Shown in pieces: positions 1 to 5,906 of a DNA stretch of 8,879 nucleotides; positions within the stretch are counted from its first letter, which is position 1, and every line of letters begins with the position of its first letter. Source of the DNA: Eubacteriaceae bacterium (lineage in GTDB: Bacteria > Bacillota_A > Clostridia > Eubacteriales > Anaerofustaceae); assembly GCA_031280495.1 (NCBI GenBank), contig JAITGT010000049.1, forward strand, positions 1 to 8,879, in the 5' to 3' direction. The translations under genes and the position numbers were made by a program. The notes below the pieces were generated by a model. The model did not search any database. It saw only the letters and a list, made by a program, of their open reading frames with translations, and had not been told where the DNA came from.

Positions 1-15
1 ATGCTGAGGTGAAGC

Positions 16-528
16 ATGAGGCAGTGGCTGACTAACTTTTTGTTTTGCGTAATGACGCTGATCCTCATCGGCTACATTACGCCCGACGGCAAGTACGAAA
101 AACAAATCAGGCTTGCCGTCTCTGTTCTGTTTGTCGCCTCCATCCTGATTCCGGCGATTGAGCTTATAAAGGGAGGCGGATACAGCGAAGCGTTTTTTCA
201 GACAACGCTGGCTATTGATCGCCAGGCCGTCGCCTACAGCCAGGAAGAAATAGACCAGCTCTATAACCGCCAACTGATCGATTCATACAAAGCGGATCTT
301 GAAAGGGCCCTTAAGAAAAGGCTTGAGACAAAATGCGGCTTTGCGGGCGAAGTAAGCGTCACCATTGACGAGGACCTTTCCTCCGCATCTTTTGGAGAGA
401 TTCTATCCATTGGCATCAAGAAAGCCGAAGACGGGCCAACAAGCCAGCAGCTCAAGAAGGTTATAAACGGATTCTATTCAGTCGAGGATGAGAATATCTA
501 TATTACAGAATCGGAGGGGAATGGATGA
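16..528 (+). CDS. spoIIIAF: Stage III sporulation protein AF
   Basis: This is a 170-residue membrane protein of the SpoIIIA set, which is made in the mother cell and contributes to the SpoIIIA-SpoIIQ channel to the forespore. Two hydrophobic segments lie near residues 6-22 and 32-50, separated by a short polar turn with PDGKY, as is usual for SpoIIIAF. A soluble charged domain follows to the C-terminus. The length fits the family, and identification is secured by spoIIIAG and spoIIIAH directly downstream. GAGGTGA at 6-12 is the ribosome binding site, with a rather short spacing to ATG 16. That site contains a TGA at 10-12 which could be the end of spoIIIAE; this is inferred from gene order only. 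The stop overlaps the next start by ATGA, which implies translational coupling. The exact molecular role of SpoIIIAF is poorly known. Confidence 0.9.
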   Translation: MRQWLTNFLFCVMTLILIGYITPDGKYEKQIRLAVSVLFVASILIPAIELIKGGGYSEAFFQTTLAIDRQAVAYSQEEIDQLYNRQLIDSYKADLERALKKRLETKCGFAGEVSVTIDEDLSSASFGEILSIGIKKAEDGPTSQQLKKVINGFYSVEDENIYITESEGNG

Positions 529-1076
529 GTGGTGGCTTTTGGGGAAGGCAAGCCGATTTTTACAAAAAACTCAAAACAAAAGACAAGATTGCCTTGCTCG
601 TCGCGCTCGCGCTCTGCTCTTTCCTGGCTATCAGCCTGTCGGACACGTTAGCAAAGCCCAAAGAAAAAAGCCAGGCAAGCGCAATGACGACAAAGCAGTA
701 CCAGGAAGACCTGGAGAATAGGATAGCCTCATTTCTGTCCAACATCCAAGGCGCAGGAAAAGTGGACGTAATTATCACTCTGGATGGGGAAATGGCAAAA
801 GACATTGCCTATAACGAGACGAGTACGCAGAGCTCTTCCACCGATGCATATTCCAGGGTTAGCGAACAGGCGACCACCACCCGTGAAGTGGTTTTGGAGC
901 GAGACGGCACAGCTTCGTCGCCTTACATAATTACAGACAAATACCCTAAGGCGATTGGCGCCATCGTCGCAGCGCAAGGCGCCAGTGATCCAATTATTTG
1001 CGAGTACATAACCGACGCAGTCATGGCCTCGCTGAACGTGCCGGCGCACCGAATCAAAGTACTGCCAAGAAATTAA
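525..1076 (+). CDS. spoIIIAG: Stage III sporulation protein AG (channel ring component)
   Basis: SpoIIIAG forms a large ring in the outer forespore membrane as part of the feeding channel that supports late forespore sigma-G activity. The 183-residue protein has a short cytoplasmic N-terminus, one membrane segment near residues 20-40, then a polar linker and a ring-building domain. Recognisable family features are NRIASFLSNIQGAGKV followed by a beta strand (VDVIITL), and a C-terminal part with YPKAIGAIVAAQGA and then AVMASLNVPAHRIKVL. The ATG overlaps the spoIIIAF stop as ATGA, and GGAGGGG at 513-519 gives a well-spaced ribosome binding site. That supports 525 over the nearby out-of-frame ATG at 521. 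Family knowledge links this domain to the type III secretion-like ring-building motif. Confidence 0.93.
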   Translation: MSGGFWGRQADFYKKLKTKDKIALLVALALCSFLAISLSDTLAKPKEKSQASAMTTKQYQEDLENRIASFLSNIQGAGKVDVIITLDGEMAKDIAYNETSTQSSSTDAYSRVSEQATTTREVVLERDGTASSPYIITDKYPKAIGAIVAAQGASDPIICEYITDAVMASLNVPAHRIKVLPRN

Positions 1077-1081
1077 TTCAT

Positions 1082-1087
1082 GGAGGG
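1082..1087 (+). promoter_or_regulatory. Ribosome binding site fixing the spoIIIAH start
   Basis: GGAGGG sits four bases before ATG 1092 and lies inside the first codons that would be used if ATG 1080 were the start. ATG 1080 itself has no upstream Shine-Dalgarno sequence. The start is therefore placed at 1092, which removes four residues (MEGK) from the longest frame. Confidence 0.75.
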
Positions 1088-1091
1088 AAAA

Positions 1092-1640
1092 ATGTCCATT
1101 CTAACGAAGAAAAACATGATCCTTGGAGCTCTTGTCGTCTTGCTTGTGGCAACAAGCTACATCAACTTTAAGATGTTCGGCGACTCAAAGGGCGAAGTTG
1201 CAGAGGAAGACAATCCAAACAACACGAAACTCGTCAGCCAAATGATCAGCCTTGACGAAGTGGTAAATGGCCAGGCAAAGGTCACTAGCGCTTTCTTCAG
1301 CGAATACCGCATGGAGAGGGATGCAGTGAGAAGCGAAAACCTCACTCTGCTGGAAAACACAGTGAACAGCAAAAACTCTTCGCCTGAAGCCATAGCAGAA
1401 GCCAACAGCGAGATGATTAAGCTTGTCAAAAATAGGGAAACCATTCGAAACCTGGAAGGCCAAATTAAGGGCAAAGGCTTTCGGGACACGGTCGTATACT
1501 TTGATTCGAGCTATGTTAACGTGTTCTTAGACTGCGAAACCATTTCGCAGCAGCAGGCGGTCCAAATTCAAGACATCATTGTAAAAGAGACGAGCGTAGA
1601 TCTTGCGCATATAAGCATCGGATGCAGTGGCAACCAATGA
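1092..1640 (+). CDS. spoIIIAH: Stage III sporulation protein AH (SpoIIQ partner)
   Basis: SpoIIIAH is a mother-cell membrane protein whose extracellular YscJ/FliF-like ring-building domain binds forespore SpoIIQ across the intermembrane space. Together they zip the engulfing membrane and form the channel. From ATG 1092 the protein has 182 residues: a basic N-terminus (MSILTKKN), one membrane helix near residues 9-27, an acidic linker, a helical stretch with FFSEYRMERDAVRSENLTLL, and the alpha-beta domain with IKGKGFRDTVVYFDSSYVNV followed by QIQDIIVKETSV near the C-terminus. All of these are characteristic of the family. It is the last gene of the operon, 15 bases after the spoIIIAG stop, and a terminator follows within 12 bases of its TGA. 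Confidence 0.94.
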   Translation: MSILTKKNMILGALVVLLVATSYINFKMFGDSKGEVAEEDNPNNTKLVSQMISLDEVVNGQAKVTSAFFSEYRMERDAVRSENLTLLENTVNSKNSSPEAIAEANSEMIKLVKNRETIRNLEGQIKGKGFRDTVVYFDSSYVNVFLDCETISQQQAVQIQDIIVKETSVDLAHISIGCSGNQ

Positions 1641-1651
1641 GGCGCTGCGGC

Positions 1652-1673
1652 AAGCCCTTCGGGGCTTTTTTTT
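1652..1673 (+). terminator. Rho-independent terminator of the spoIIIA operon
   Basis: A six-pair stem AAGCCC/GGGCTT closes on a TTCG loop, so the RNA has a C(UUCG)G tetraloop, and the T run reaches 1673. It begins 12 bases after the spoIIIAH stop, as expected for the operon end. A weaker T-rich candidate (AGCG/CGCT stem at 1727-1739 followed by T-rich sequence to 1749) could act as a back-up. Confidence 0.9.
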
Positions 1674-1759
1674 AGTGCAGCTGCCCCCAAAGGGGTTTCC
1701 TGTTTATATTATAGCCATAAACTGCCAGCGCCTGCCGCTTTCTTTTTTTGCAGAAACAG

Positions 1760-1768
1760 TGATATAAT
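1760..1768 (+). promoter_or_regulatory. Possible extended -10 promoter element
   Basis: TGATATAAT is a perfect TGnTATAAT extended -10. The upstream -35 region is poor (T-rich, no TTGACA-like hexamer at 16-18 bases). It lies about 290 bases before the next gene and over 100 bases upstream of the better promoter, so it may be a secondary promoter or chance. No short transcript unit with its own terminator is evident after it. Confidence 0.25.
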
Positions 1769-1895
1769 TGATACTGCATATTTCCGCATTTTGCGCGCTT
1801 GGATACCTAGCCAATGGATGTTTTCATGATTGCGTGCCCTTCACTCTTACATTAGAATGCCATTTATTGTAAATTACAAAACTGTTACAATTCTC

Positions 1896-1924
1896 TTGTA
1901 GAAAAAAAGGCGCTGGTGTATAAT
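1896..1924 (+). promoter_or_regulatory. Sigma-A-like promoter for the lipoprotein gene
   Basis: The sequence is TTGTAG (1896-1901), a 17-base spacer, then a perfect TATAAT (1919-1924). The -10 is consensus, the -35 matches only in TTG, and the spacing is ideal. Transcription would start near 1931, giving a leader of roughly 125 bases before the lipoprotein gene. This placement makes the gene a unit separate from spoIIIA. Confidence 0.6.
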
Positions 1925-1953
1925 CACAGAGAACACTAGATTCATATAGGGTC

Positions 1954-1994
1954 TTGCCAGCGCTGCAACGCGCCATATTGCAGAGCCCTGGCAA
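1954..1994 (+). promoter_or_regulatory. Leader stem-loop upstream of the lipoprotein gene
   Basis: Two nested perfect inverted repeats are visible: TTGCCAG (1954-1960) with CTGGCAA (1988-1994), and CTGCAA (1963-1968) with TTGCAG (1978-1983). A small internal loop separates them and the apical loop has nine bases. The element starts some 25 bases after the predicted transcription start and ends 14 bases before a strong Shine-Dalgarno. No T run follows, so it is not a terminator. It may stabilise the RNA or regulate translation, or it may be a DNA operator. The function is inferred. Confidence 0.45.
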
Positions 1995-2008
1995 TCTATA
2001 AAGCGCAC

Positions 2009-2016
2009 AGGAGGTG
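2009..2016 (+). promoter_or_regulatory. Strong Shine-Dalgarno detached from any start codon
   Basis: AGGAGGTG is a near-perfect anti-16S match, yet no ATG, GTG or TTG lies at normal spacing. The first in-frame candidates are TTG 2046, ATG 2058 and ATG 2073. GCCCAA (2022-2027) can pair with TTGGGC (2046-2051), and folding that out would leave about a dozen unpaired bases between this site and ATG 2058. The bridging is inference and the site could be chance. Confidence 0.35.
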
Positions 2017-2057
2017 CAGGCGCCCAAAGCTGGCCCGAGAAAAAATTGGGCAGGCGA

Positions 2058-3107
2058 ATGCGCGCCGTTTCTATGAAAAGGCTGCTAACATTTGGCATTG
2101 CGGCGCTGCTCGTTTTAGCGCAGGCAGGATGTGCCGGAATAATGACAAAAGCAAATGTGAGTTCTTCCAGCAAGCTGTTTGAGAAGCCGCCGCAAGAGCT
2201 AATTGACTACATCAACAGCAAAATTGACAATGCAAACGAGAAATTCTCAACAACATACCAAGAAATAGCATCCTACAACGGCACAATGATCCGGACATAC
2301 ACGTCGTCCATCAATACCCTTCGGCTGCTTTTGCACGAGGACACCACCGACGTGCTGGCCATTCGGCTGGCTATCGCGGATAGGGCGACGGTCGACCAGT
2401 ACACAGCTACAGCCAAAGCGATCGCTCAGATAACAGACAACAACGCGAACGAAGAGGATGTTGAAGATATTGTTATGTACTTTAAGAACTATGCAAAGCT
2501 TAAAGTAGACAGCAAAGACATTCCAGTCGGCAGCGTGACATACTCCTTTGGGCAAGAAGGCTCGGATTATGTGTTTACGGTTTCTAAGGGCCCAGTGCCG
2601 CAGGCAGGCTGGGGAAAACTGATGGCCCTCAAAAAAATGAGTTTCATCGGCGCAGACGACTGGGAAGTTTACATGGATTACGAAGGCTTGGGCTCAGTCT
2701 ACCAAACTTCCTCAGGCCTAAAGATATCCGCTATCGCCGCAAAGCTGAATATACCGCTTGTCAATCTGGACGTGGAGCCTGACATCGTTTTGACTAAGCC
2801 AGACACGGTAGCCAAGTATTTGGCAAAAGGCGTGAACACCACCATCAAATCACTCACTGCAGAAAACAAGAGTTGGGCCGTTGGCGAAAAAGGCGCATCT
2901 GAAAAAACAGTGTCCGGGGCTCCTGGGCTTGAATCTTTCTTCAACCTAAAGGACGAGAGCGGCAGAATGGCGATGGCGAACAAGCAGCTAACGCTTCTCA
3001 CGGATGATTATTCCTACACGCTGTTTATAGAGCGCGCAGGCTCTCTCACAACAGAAGATCTAAAGCTTTATGACCGATTGGTCAATTCCATTCAAATTTC
3101 AAAATGA
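2058..3107 (+). CDS. Putative secreted lipoprotein, family not recognised
   Basis: I do not recognise this family. From ATG 2058 it has 349 residues: a basic n-region (MRAVSMKR), a hydrophobic core (LLTFGIAALLVLA), and Cys25 in AQAGC. This is a type II signal peptide, although Gln at -3 is atypical of a lipobox. The mature part starts with a Ser-rich linker, then a helical, charged region (PPQELIDYINSKIDNANEKF onward) and a mixed alpha-beta C-terminal half with no visible catalytic motif. Start choice is uncertain: TTG 2046, ATG 2058 (weak AGG three bases ahead) and ATG 2073 (MKRLL, the most canonical signal peptide) are all in frame. A promoter at 1896-1924, a leader hairpin and a terminator at 3115 make it a one-gene unit. 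Cell-envelope location is inferred from the signal peptide. A role in sporulation is possible from position only. Confidence 0.8.
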   Translation: MRAVSMKRLLTFGIAALLVLAQAGCAGIMTKANVSSSSKLFEKPPQELIDYINSKIDNANEKFSTTYQEIASYNGTMIRTYTSSINTLRLLLHEDTTDVLAIRLAIADRATVDQYTATAKAIAQITDNNANEEDVEDIVMYFKNYAKLKVDSKDIPVGSVTYSFGQEGSDYVFTVSKGPVPQAGWGKLMALKKMSFIGADDWEVYMDYEGLGSVYQTSSGLKISAIAAKLNIPLVNLDVEPDIVLTKPDTVAKYLAKGVNTTIKSLTAENKSWAVGEKGASEKTVSGAPGLESFFNLKDESGRMAMANKQLTLLTDDYSYTLFIERAGSLTTEDLKLYDRLVNSIQISK

Positions 3108-3114
3108 GCGCAAG

Positions 3115-3148
3115 GAAGCTCCTGCTAAACGCAGCAGCTTCTTTTTTT
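3115..3148 (+). terminator. Rho-independent terminator after the lipoprotein gene
   Basis: GAAGCT (3115-3120) pairs with AGCTTC (3136-3141), then after one C-C mismatch CTGC (3122-3125) pairs with GCAG (3131-3134) around a five-base loop. Seven T residues follow at 3142-3148. It starts eight bases after the TGA of the upstream gene. The form is strong and canonical. Confidence 0.92.
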
Positions 3149-4927
3149 GCCAGCGATTTTGGCGAGCGGCTGCAAAAACGCTTTTGGCAGCGGCGAATTC
3201 ACAAATCCAGTGGCGTGGCTTTCCCGGCGCTCCCCTCCCCCCGCATCCCATCTCTTTTGCGCGCAAAGCCACAGTGCATCGGCGTTTTTGTTGGATGCGC
3301 AGCGAAAGAACTGCTGCGTCCATCCCGCTTGGCAGTACGCGCATGGCAGGCGCTGCTGCGCTGCCGAGCCTACAGCGGGCGTAGGGCTGGAAATGCCTTC
3401 TTTAGGCGCTTCCTGCAGCGATTCACAATATGGTTTTGCCGCCCGCGCCGCTCTGTCCAGCTAGGAAGCGAGAAATCTGAAAAGGAAATGCATAAGAGCG
3501 GCCCCCTCATCCCCCGCCACTTGCTAAATGAAGCTGGCTCCCGAGAAAACCGTCGGATGCAGAGCGCAAACTATCCTGCCGCCAAGGCCACTTGCGCATA
3601 GCCAGCATTTGCTGGCGAGGGAAAATTTAACGGGGATTCGCGCCGCTACAGGGCTTTCTGCGTTCCGCGCATAAAAGAGAAATGCAAAGCTCCGGCTACT
3701 GGCTCCACAGCATTCGCCGCTTCTCCGTGCCATTGTCCCAAGCCTGTCCGAAATATGAATGCTGAAAAATAGCCGGCAACAAAAAGCCGCATGGCTTTCA
3801 GCGCAGAAATTGCGGTTAAGCGCCAAATAGCGATCGCGATGAAAAAGGTTTTCGCAATTCCATTGGCCATGGCTGATGGGCTAAGAAAACCGAATTTGCC
3901 CTCGGCCCTCGACACAATCCTAAAGAGCTTCAGCGCTTACGTTGCCGACAGGGCAAATAAAGCAGCCAACTGCCCAGAAAGCTTTCTCTTTCCAAAAGGC
4001 TCGGGATAAGCCGCATATGCGCATGGAACCCCTCTAAGCCTGCTTTTGGCGGCAGCGGCAAGGCTAGCTGCAGAACACACTTTTCAGGGGGGCAAAGAGA
4101 GGCGCAATTATTCTATATATGCCTTTTCATGCGGAAAAACATGCCGTTGTGGCCAAAATGCAAGCTATAGCGCAGGCGCGAGAAGCATTCAGGGAAAATG
4201 CCTACACCTGATCCAGCGTTGGCGAGGTTGCCAGGCAAAGCAGAAGCTCTTCGCTATGGCACGGGCATCACGCGCACTTTGCCTTTCGATCATTAAGCTG
4301 TATGCAAAATTTGGGGCAAAAGCCCTCAATCTCTGCGTTTTGCTCGAATGGCAGAGAAGAGCTCCATCCTCCTCAAGAGGCTATGCATTTGCGGTTTTAT
4401 GCCACAAGTGCGCTGGAAGCCCATATGCTTTTGCTCACGGAAGGGCCCGCGCCATAAGTGCAGCAAGGGAATCGAGCGTTGCAAGGGCATCTGCCAGTGG
4501 CAAGCCAAGCAAAATGCGTGGAGCCAGATATCCCGCGATGCAGCGCCGCCGCCAGAACATCGGCGGGATAAGGGCAGGCAGCCCGCGCCATTTGCACTGC
4601 TGACTGCAAGCCCGCCCTCAAACGCCAGAGGCTTAAGAGTGGGGCAGTTGGCAGTGTTTCCGCTGCGCATTCACTTTATGCCCCTTTCACTGGCAATCTG
4701 GACTATTTGTCAATGCATGCCTTTTTTTGCCCGTTTCCGCATGCCAGGGATCAAAAATTCAAGGCTGAGGGAGGCTTGCCGCCTCCTTTGCCTGTTTTCG
4801 CCTGCGCCACTGGCCCTCTGGTTTTTTGTGGCGCGGGAATGCGGAGGCAAAGGGAAAAGCGCTGCGCAATTGCGGCGCTTTTCCATAGTACGGGATTGGC
4901 AGCGCAATAGCCCTTTTCAGTGCATGC
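3149..4927. other. Convergent intergenic desert with no supportable gene
   Basis: About 1.8 kb lies between a plus-strand terminator and a minus-strand terminator, and no gene with a ribosome binding site, family motif or normal composition was found. Several frames are open for 200-770 bases on both strands, but their translations are rich in Arg, Ala, Ser and Cys and poor in Asp and Glu, as expected for untranslated sequence. By hand count the plus strand holds 33 stop triplets across its three frames, fewer than I would expect. The frame running from 3104 has only three (3599, 3770, 4007) before 4601, so an old, decayed coding region is conceivable. Scattered hairpins exist (3601-3616, 4770-4786, 4853-4884). 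No tRNA, rRNA or recognised structured RNA was seen. Confidence 0.6.
4853..4884. other. Long inverted repeat between convergent genes
   Basis: GGAAAAGCGC (4853-4862) is perfectly complementary to GCGCTTTTCC (4875-4884), with further pairing inside (TGC with GCG including wobble). The A-rich 5' arm and T-rich 3' arm give the same shape on either strand, which is typical of bidirectional terminators, although the T tract is short and broken by CC. It could act as a second-line terminator for either flanking lipoprotein gene. Confidence 0.4.
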
Positions 4928-4957
4928 AACAAAGGCCCTCCATTGCATGGAGAGCCC
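4928..4957 (-). terminator. Rho-independent terminator of the minus-strand lipoprotein gene
   Basis: On the minus strand, arms 4957-4947 and 4943-4933 form an 11-pair stem with two G-T wobbles. The core is CTCCAT/ATGGAG with a three-base loop. It is followed by TTTGTTG. It lies 23 bases past the stop codon at 4980. The T tract is imperfect but the position and stem are good. Confidence 0.65.
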
Positions 4958-4979
4958 GCATGTTTTGCTTGTGGGCCTG

Positions 4980-5831
4980 TCAGTCGGAAGGGGCGGCGCC
5001 CTCTTCCCCATCTGGATTTGGCTCGCTTGCCAAACCTTCATATCCTTTTACGACTACAAATTTGCCCTTATTGCTCTCGTCCTTATACCATTTTCCATTT
5101 TGGTTTACAGCGAAGTAAGCGCGCTTTCCTTTGCTCTTAAGGGCGGAGAAAATCGTGCACTCATCCCCGTCGATCACATCCGTGCCCTTCTCAAGCTGCA
5201 CCCGCACGTCAGTTGCATTAAGAAGCTTAATCGATTTGACCGCGTCTTTTCCCAAAACTTCTTCAACCAAAGCTTTAATAACTTCATCTGCATTAGTCAC
5301 AAGGGAGCTCTCCAGCGCCAGCTCGAACCCGTCAAAGCGGTACTGCTTTTGGACAATGCCGGATTTCCCTGCATCGGTTTCTGTTACAACGACGTGAAAT
5401 GACGGGTTGATCTGGGGGTTGACAAGTTCCGACAATTGCTTATGGTAAACATACCCCTGCCCGTCTGGATGGAAGAGAAAGAAGCTGTATTGCGACTCAT
5501 TTTCGCCGACTGAGCGCGGCAGCTTAAAGTCGGCGTACCCATCGGTGTTTACGTCTTCAAAGCTAAAATTTGCTTTGGCAAATTCCACGTCCTCTATTTG
5601 GGGGTACTCAACCGTCTGTATAAGGGTTTTCTCTTTGTCGTCTTTGTAAAAATCAGTCTTTGTTTCGTACACATCCAAGAGATAGGCCGAGATCCCATTT
5701 GCGTCTGAAAGCTCGACAGGGCGAAAATCTCTTTTGTCGCACCCCTCCAATACAGTGATAGCGCATGGAAGGACAAATGCCAATGCAAGCCATCTGCCTC
5801 CCTTTGAGAATTTATTCCTGGATTTTGGCAT
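4980..5831 (-). CDS. Putative lipoprotein with calcium-type DxNxDGxxD loop
   Basis: This is a 283-residue lipoprotein precursor: basic n-region (MPKSRNKFSKGGR), hydrophobic core, lipobox LEGC with Cys31. The mature N-terminal half holds EDVNTDGYADFKLP, an EF-hand-like loop with Asp93, Asn95, Asp97 and Asp101. It is followed by an aromatic strand (YSFFLFHPDGQGYVY), then LSELVNPQINPS and a strand pair ending YRFDGFELAL. That order recalls XAC2610-related proteins, whose founding member is a periplasmic calcium-binding immunity lipoprotein against a lysozyme-like effector. Here the link is by motif pattern only. The C-terminal half (from about residue 175) has a GKWYKDE strand and an acidic tail, and I do not recognise it. 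ATG 5831 is chosen because AGGAAG precedes it by nine bases; the longer TTG 5876 start adds a tail before the signal peptide. It lies 75 bases downstream of ileS on the same strand. Confidence 0.82.
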   Translation of the reverse strand: MPKSRNKFSKGGRWLALAFVLPCAITVLEGCDKRDFRPVELSDANGISAYLLDVYETKTDFYKDDKEKTLIQTVEYPQIEDVEFAKANFSFEDVNTDGYADFKLPRSVGENESQYSFFLFHPDGQGYVYHKQLSELVNPQINPSFHVVVTETDAGKSGIVQKQYRFDGFELALESSLVTNADEVIKALVEEVLGKDAVKSIKLLNATDVRVQLEKGTDVIDGDECTIFSALKSKGKRAYFAVNQNGKWYKDESNKGKFVVVKGYEGLASEPNPDGEEGAAPSD

Positions 5832-5862
5832 ACAGGAACACTTCCTTTCTGACAGTCCGTCA

Positions 5863-5892
5863 TATATAAATGTCAATCCGTTTTACTGTCTT
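5863..5892 (-). promoter_or_regulatory. Possible promoter between ileS and the lipoprotein gene
   Basis: Reading the minus strand, AAGACA (5892-5887), an 18-base spacer and TATATA (5868-5863) resemble a sigma-A promoter. It would start transcription about 25 bases before ATG 5831, with the ribosome binding site at 5846-5841. Both hexamers are imperfect. No terminator separates ileS from this gene, so read-through from ileS is an alternative. Confidence 0.3.
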
Positions 5893-5906
5893 GTGGTACC
5901 TTATTC

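Noticed and set aside
1..12. Possible C-terminal end of spoIIIAE (codons ending with TGA at 10-12).
   Set aside because: Only a few codons are visible and the frame cannot be confirmed. It is suggested solely by conserved spoIIIA gene order.
3631..3650. GGCGCGAATCCCC on the minus strand resembles a tRNA T-arm.
   Set aside because: The TTCG core is missing and no acceptor, D or anticodon arm can be placed around it.
3646..3915. An 89-codon minus-strand frame with a hydrophobic stretch (KTFFIAIAIW, then LFVAGYFSAFIF).
   Set aside because: It could encode a small membrane protein, but it starts at GTG with only a weak AGG ahead. An equally plausible open frame (3791-4009) lies opposite it, and no family is recognised.
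3256..4021. Perfect palindromes TTTGCGCGCAAA (3256-3267), AGAAAGCTTTCT (3976-3987) and CGCATATGCG (4012-4021).
   Set aside because: They are isolated, differ in sequence, and have no promoter or regulator gene nearby. Short palindromes of this size are expected by chance in 1.8 kb.
4046..4603. A 185-codon open frame on the plus strand.
   Set aside because: There is no normal start signal, the composition is strongly basic and Cys-rich, and no recognisable domain is present. It is treated as part of the stop-poor lane, not a gene.
4769..4792. Stem GGAGGC/GCCTCC followed by TTTG, considered as a plus-strand terminator.
   Set aside because: The T tract is too short and broken, and no plus-strand gene ends nearby.
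4348..5118. A 256-codon open frame on the plus strand.
   Set aside because: Its last 139 bases are antisense to the well-supported minus-strand lipoprotein gene and it crosses that gene's terminator. It has no ribosome binding site, and the translation is rich in Cys, Arg and Trp with no motif.
5871..5876. A perfect TTGACA on the minus strand upstream of the lipoprotein gene.
   Set aside because: No acceptable -10 hexamer lies 16-18 bases downstream. The TATATAT after it is too close, so a different -35 (5887-5892) was preferred.
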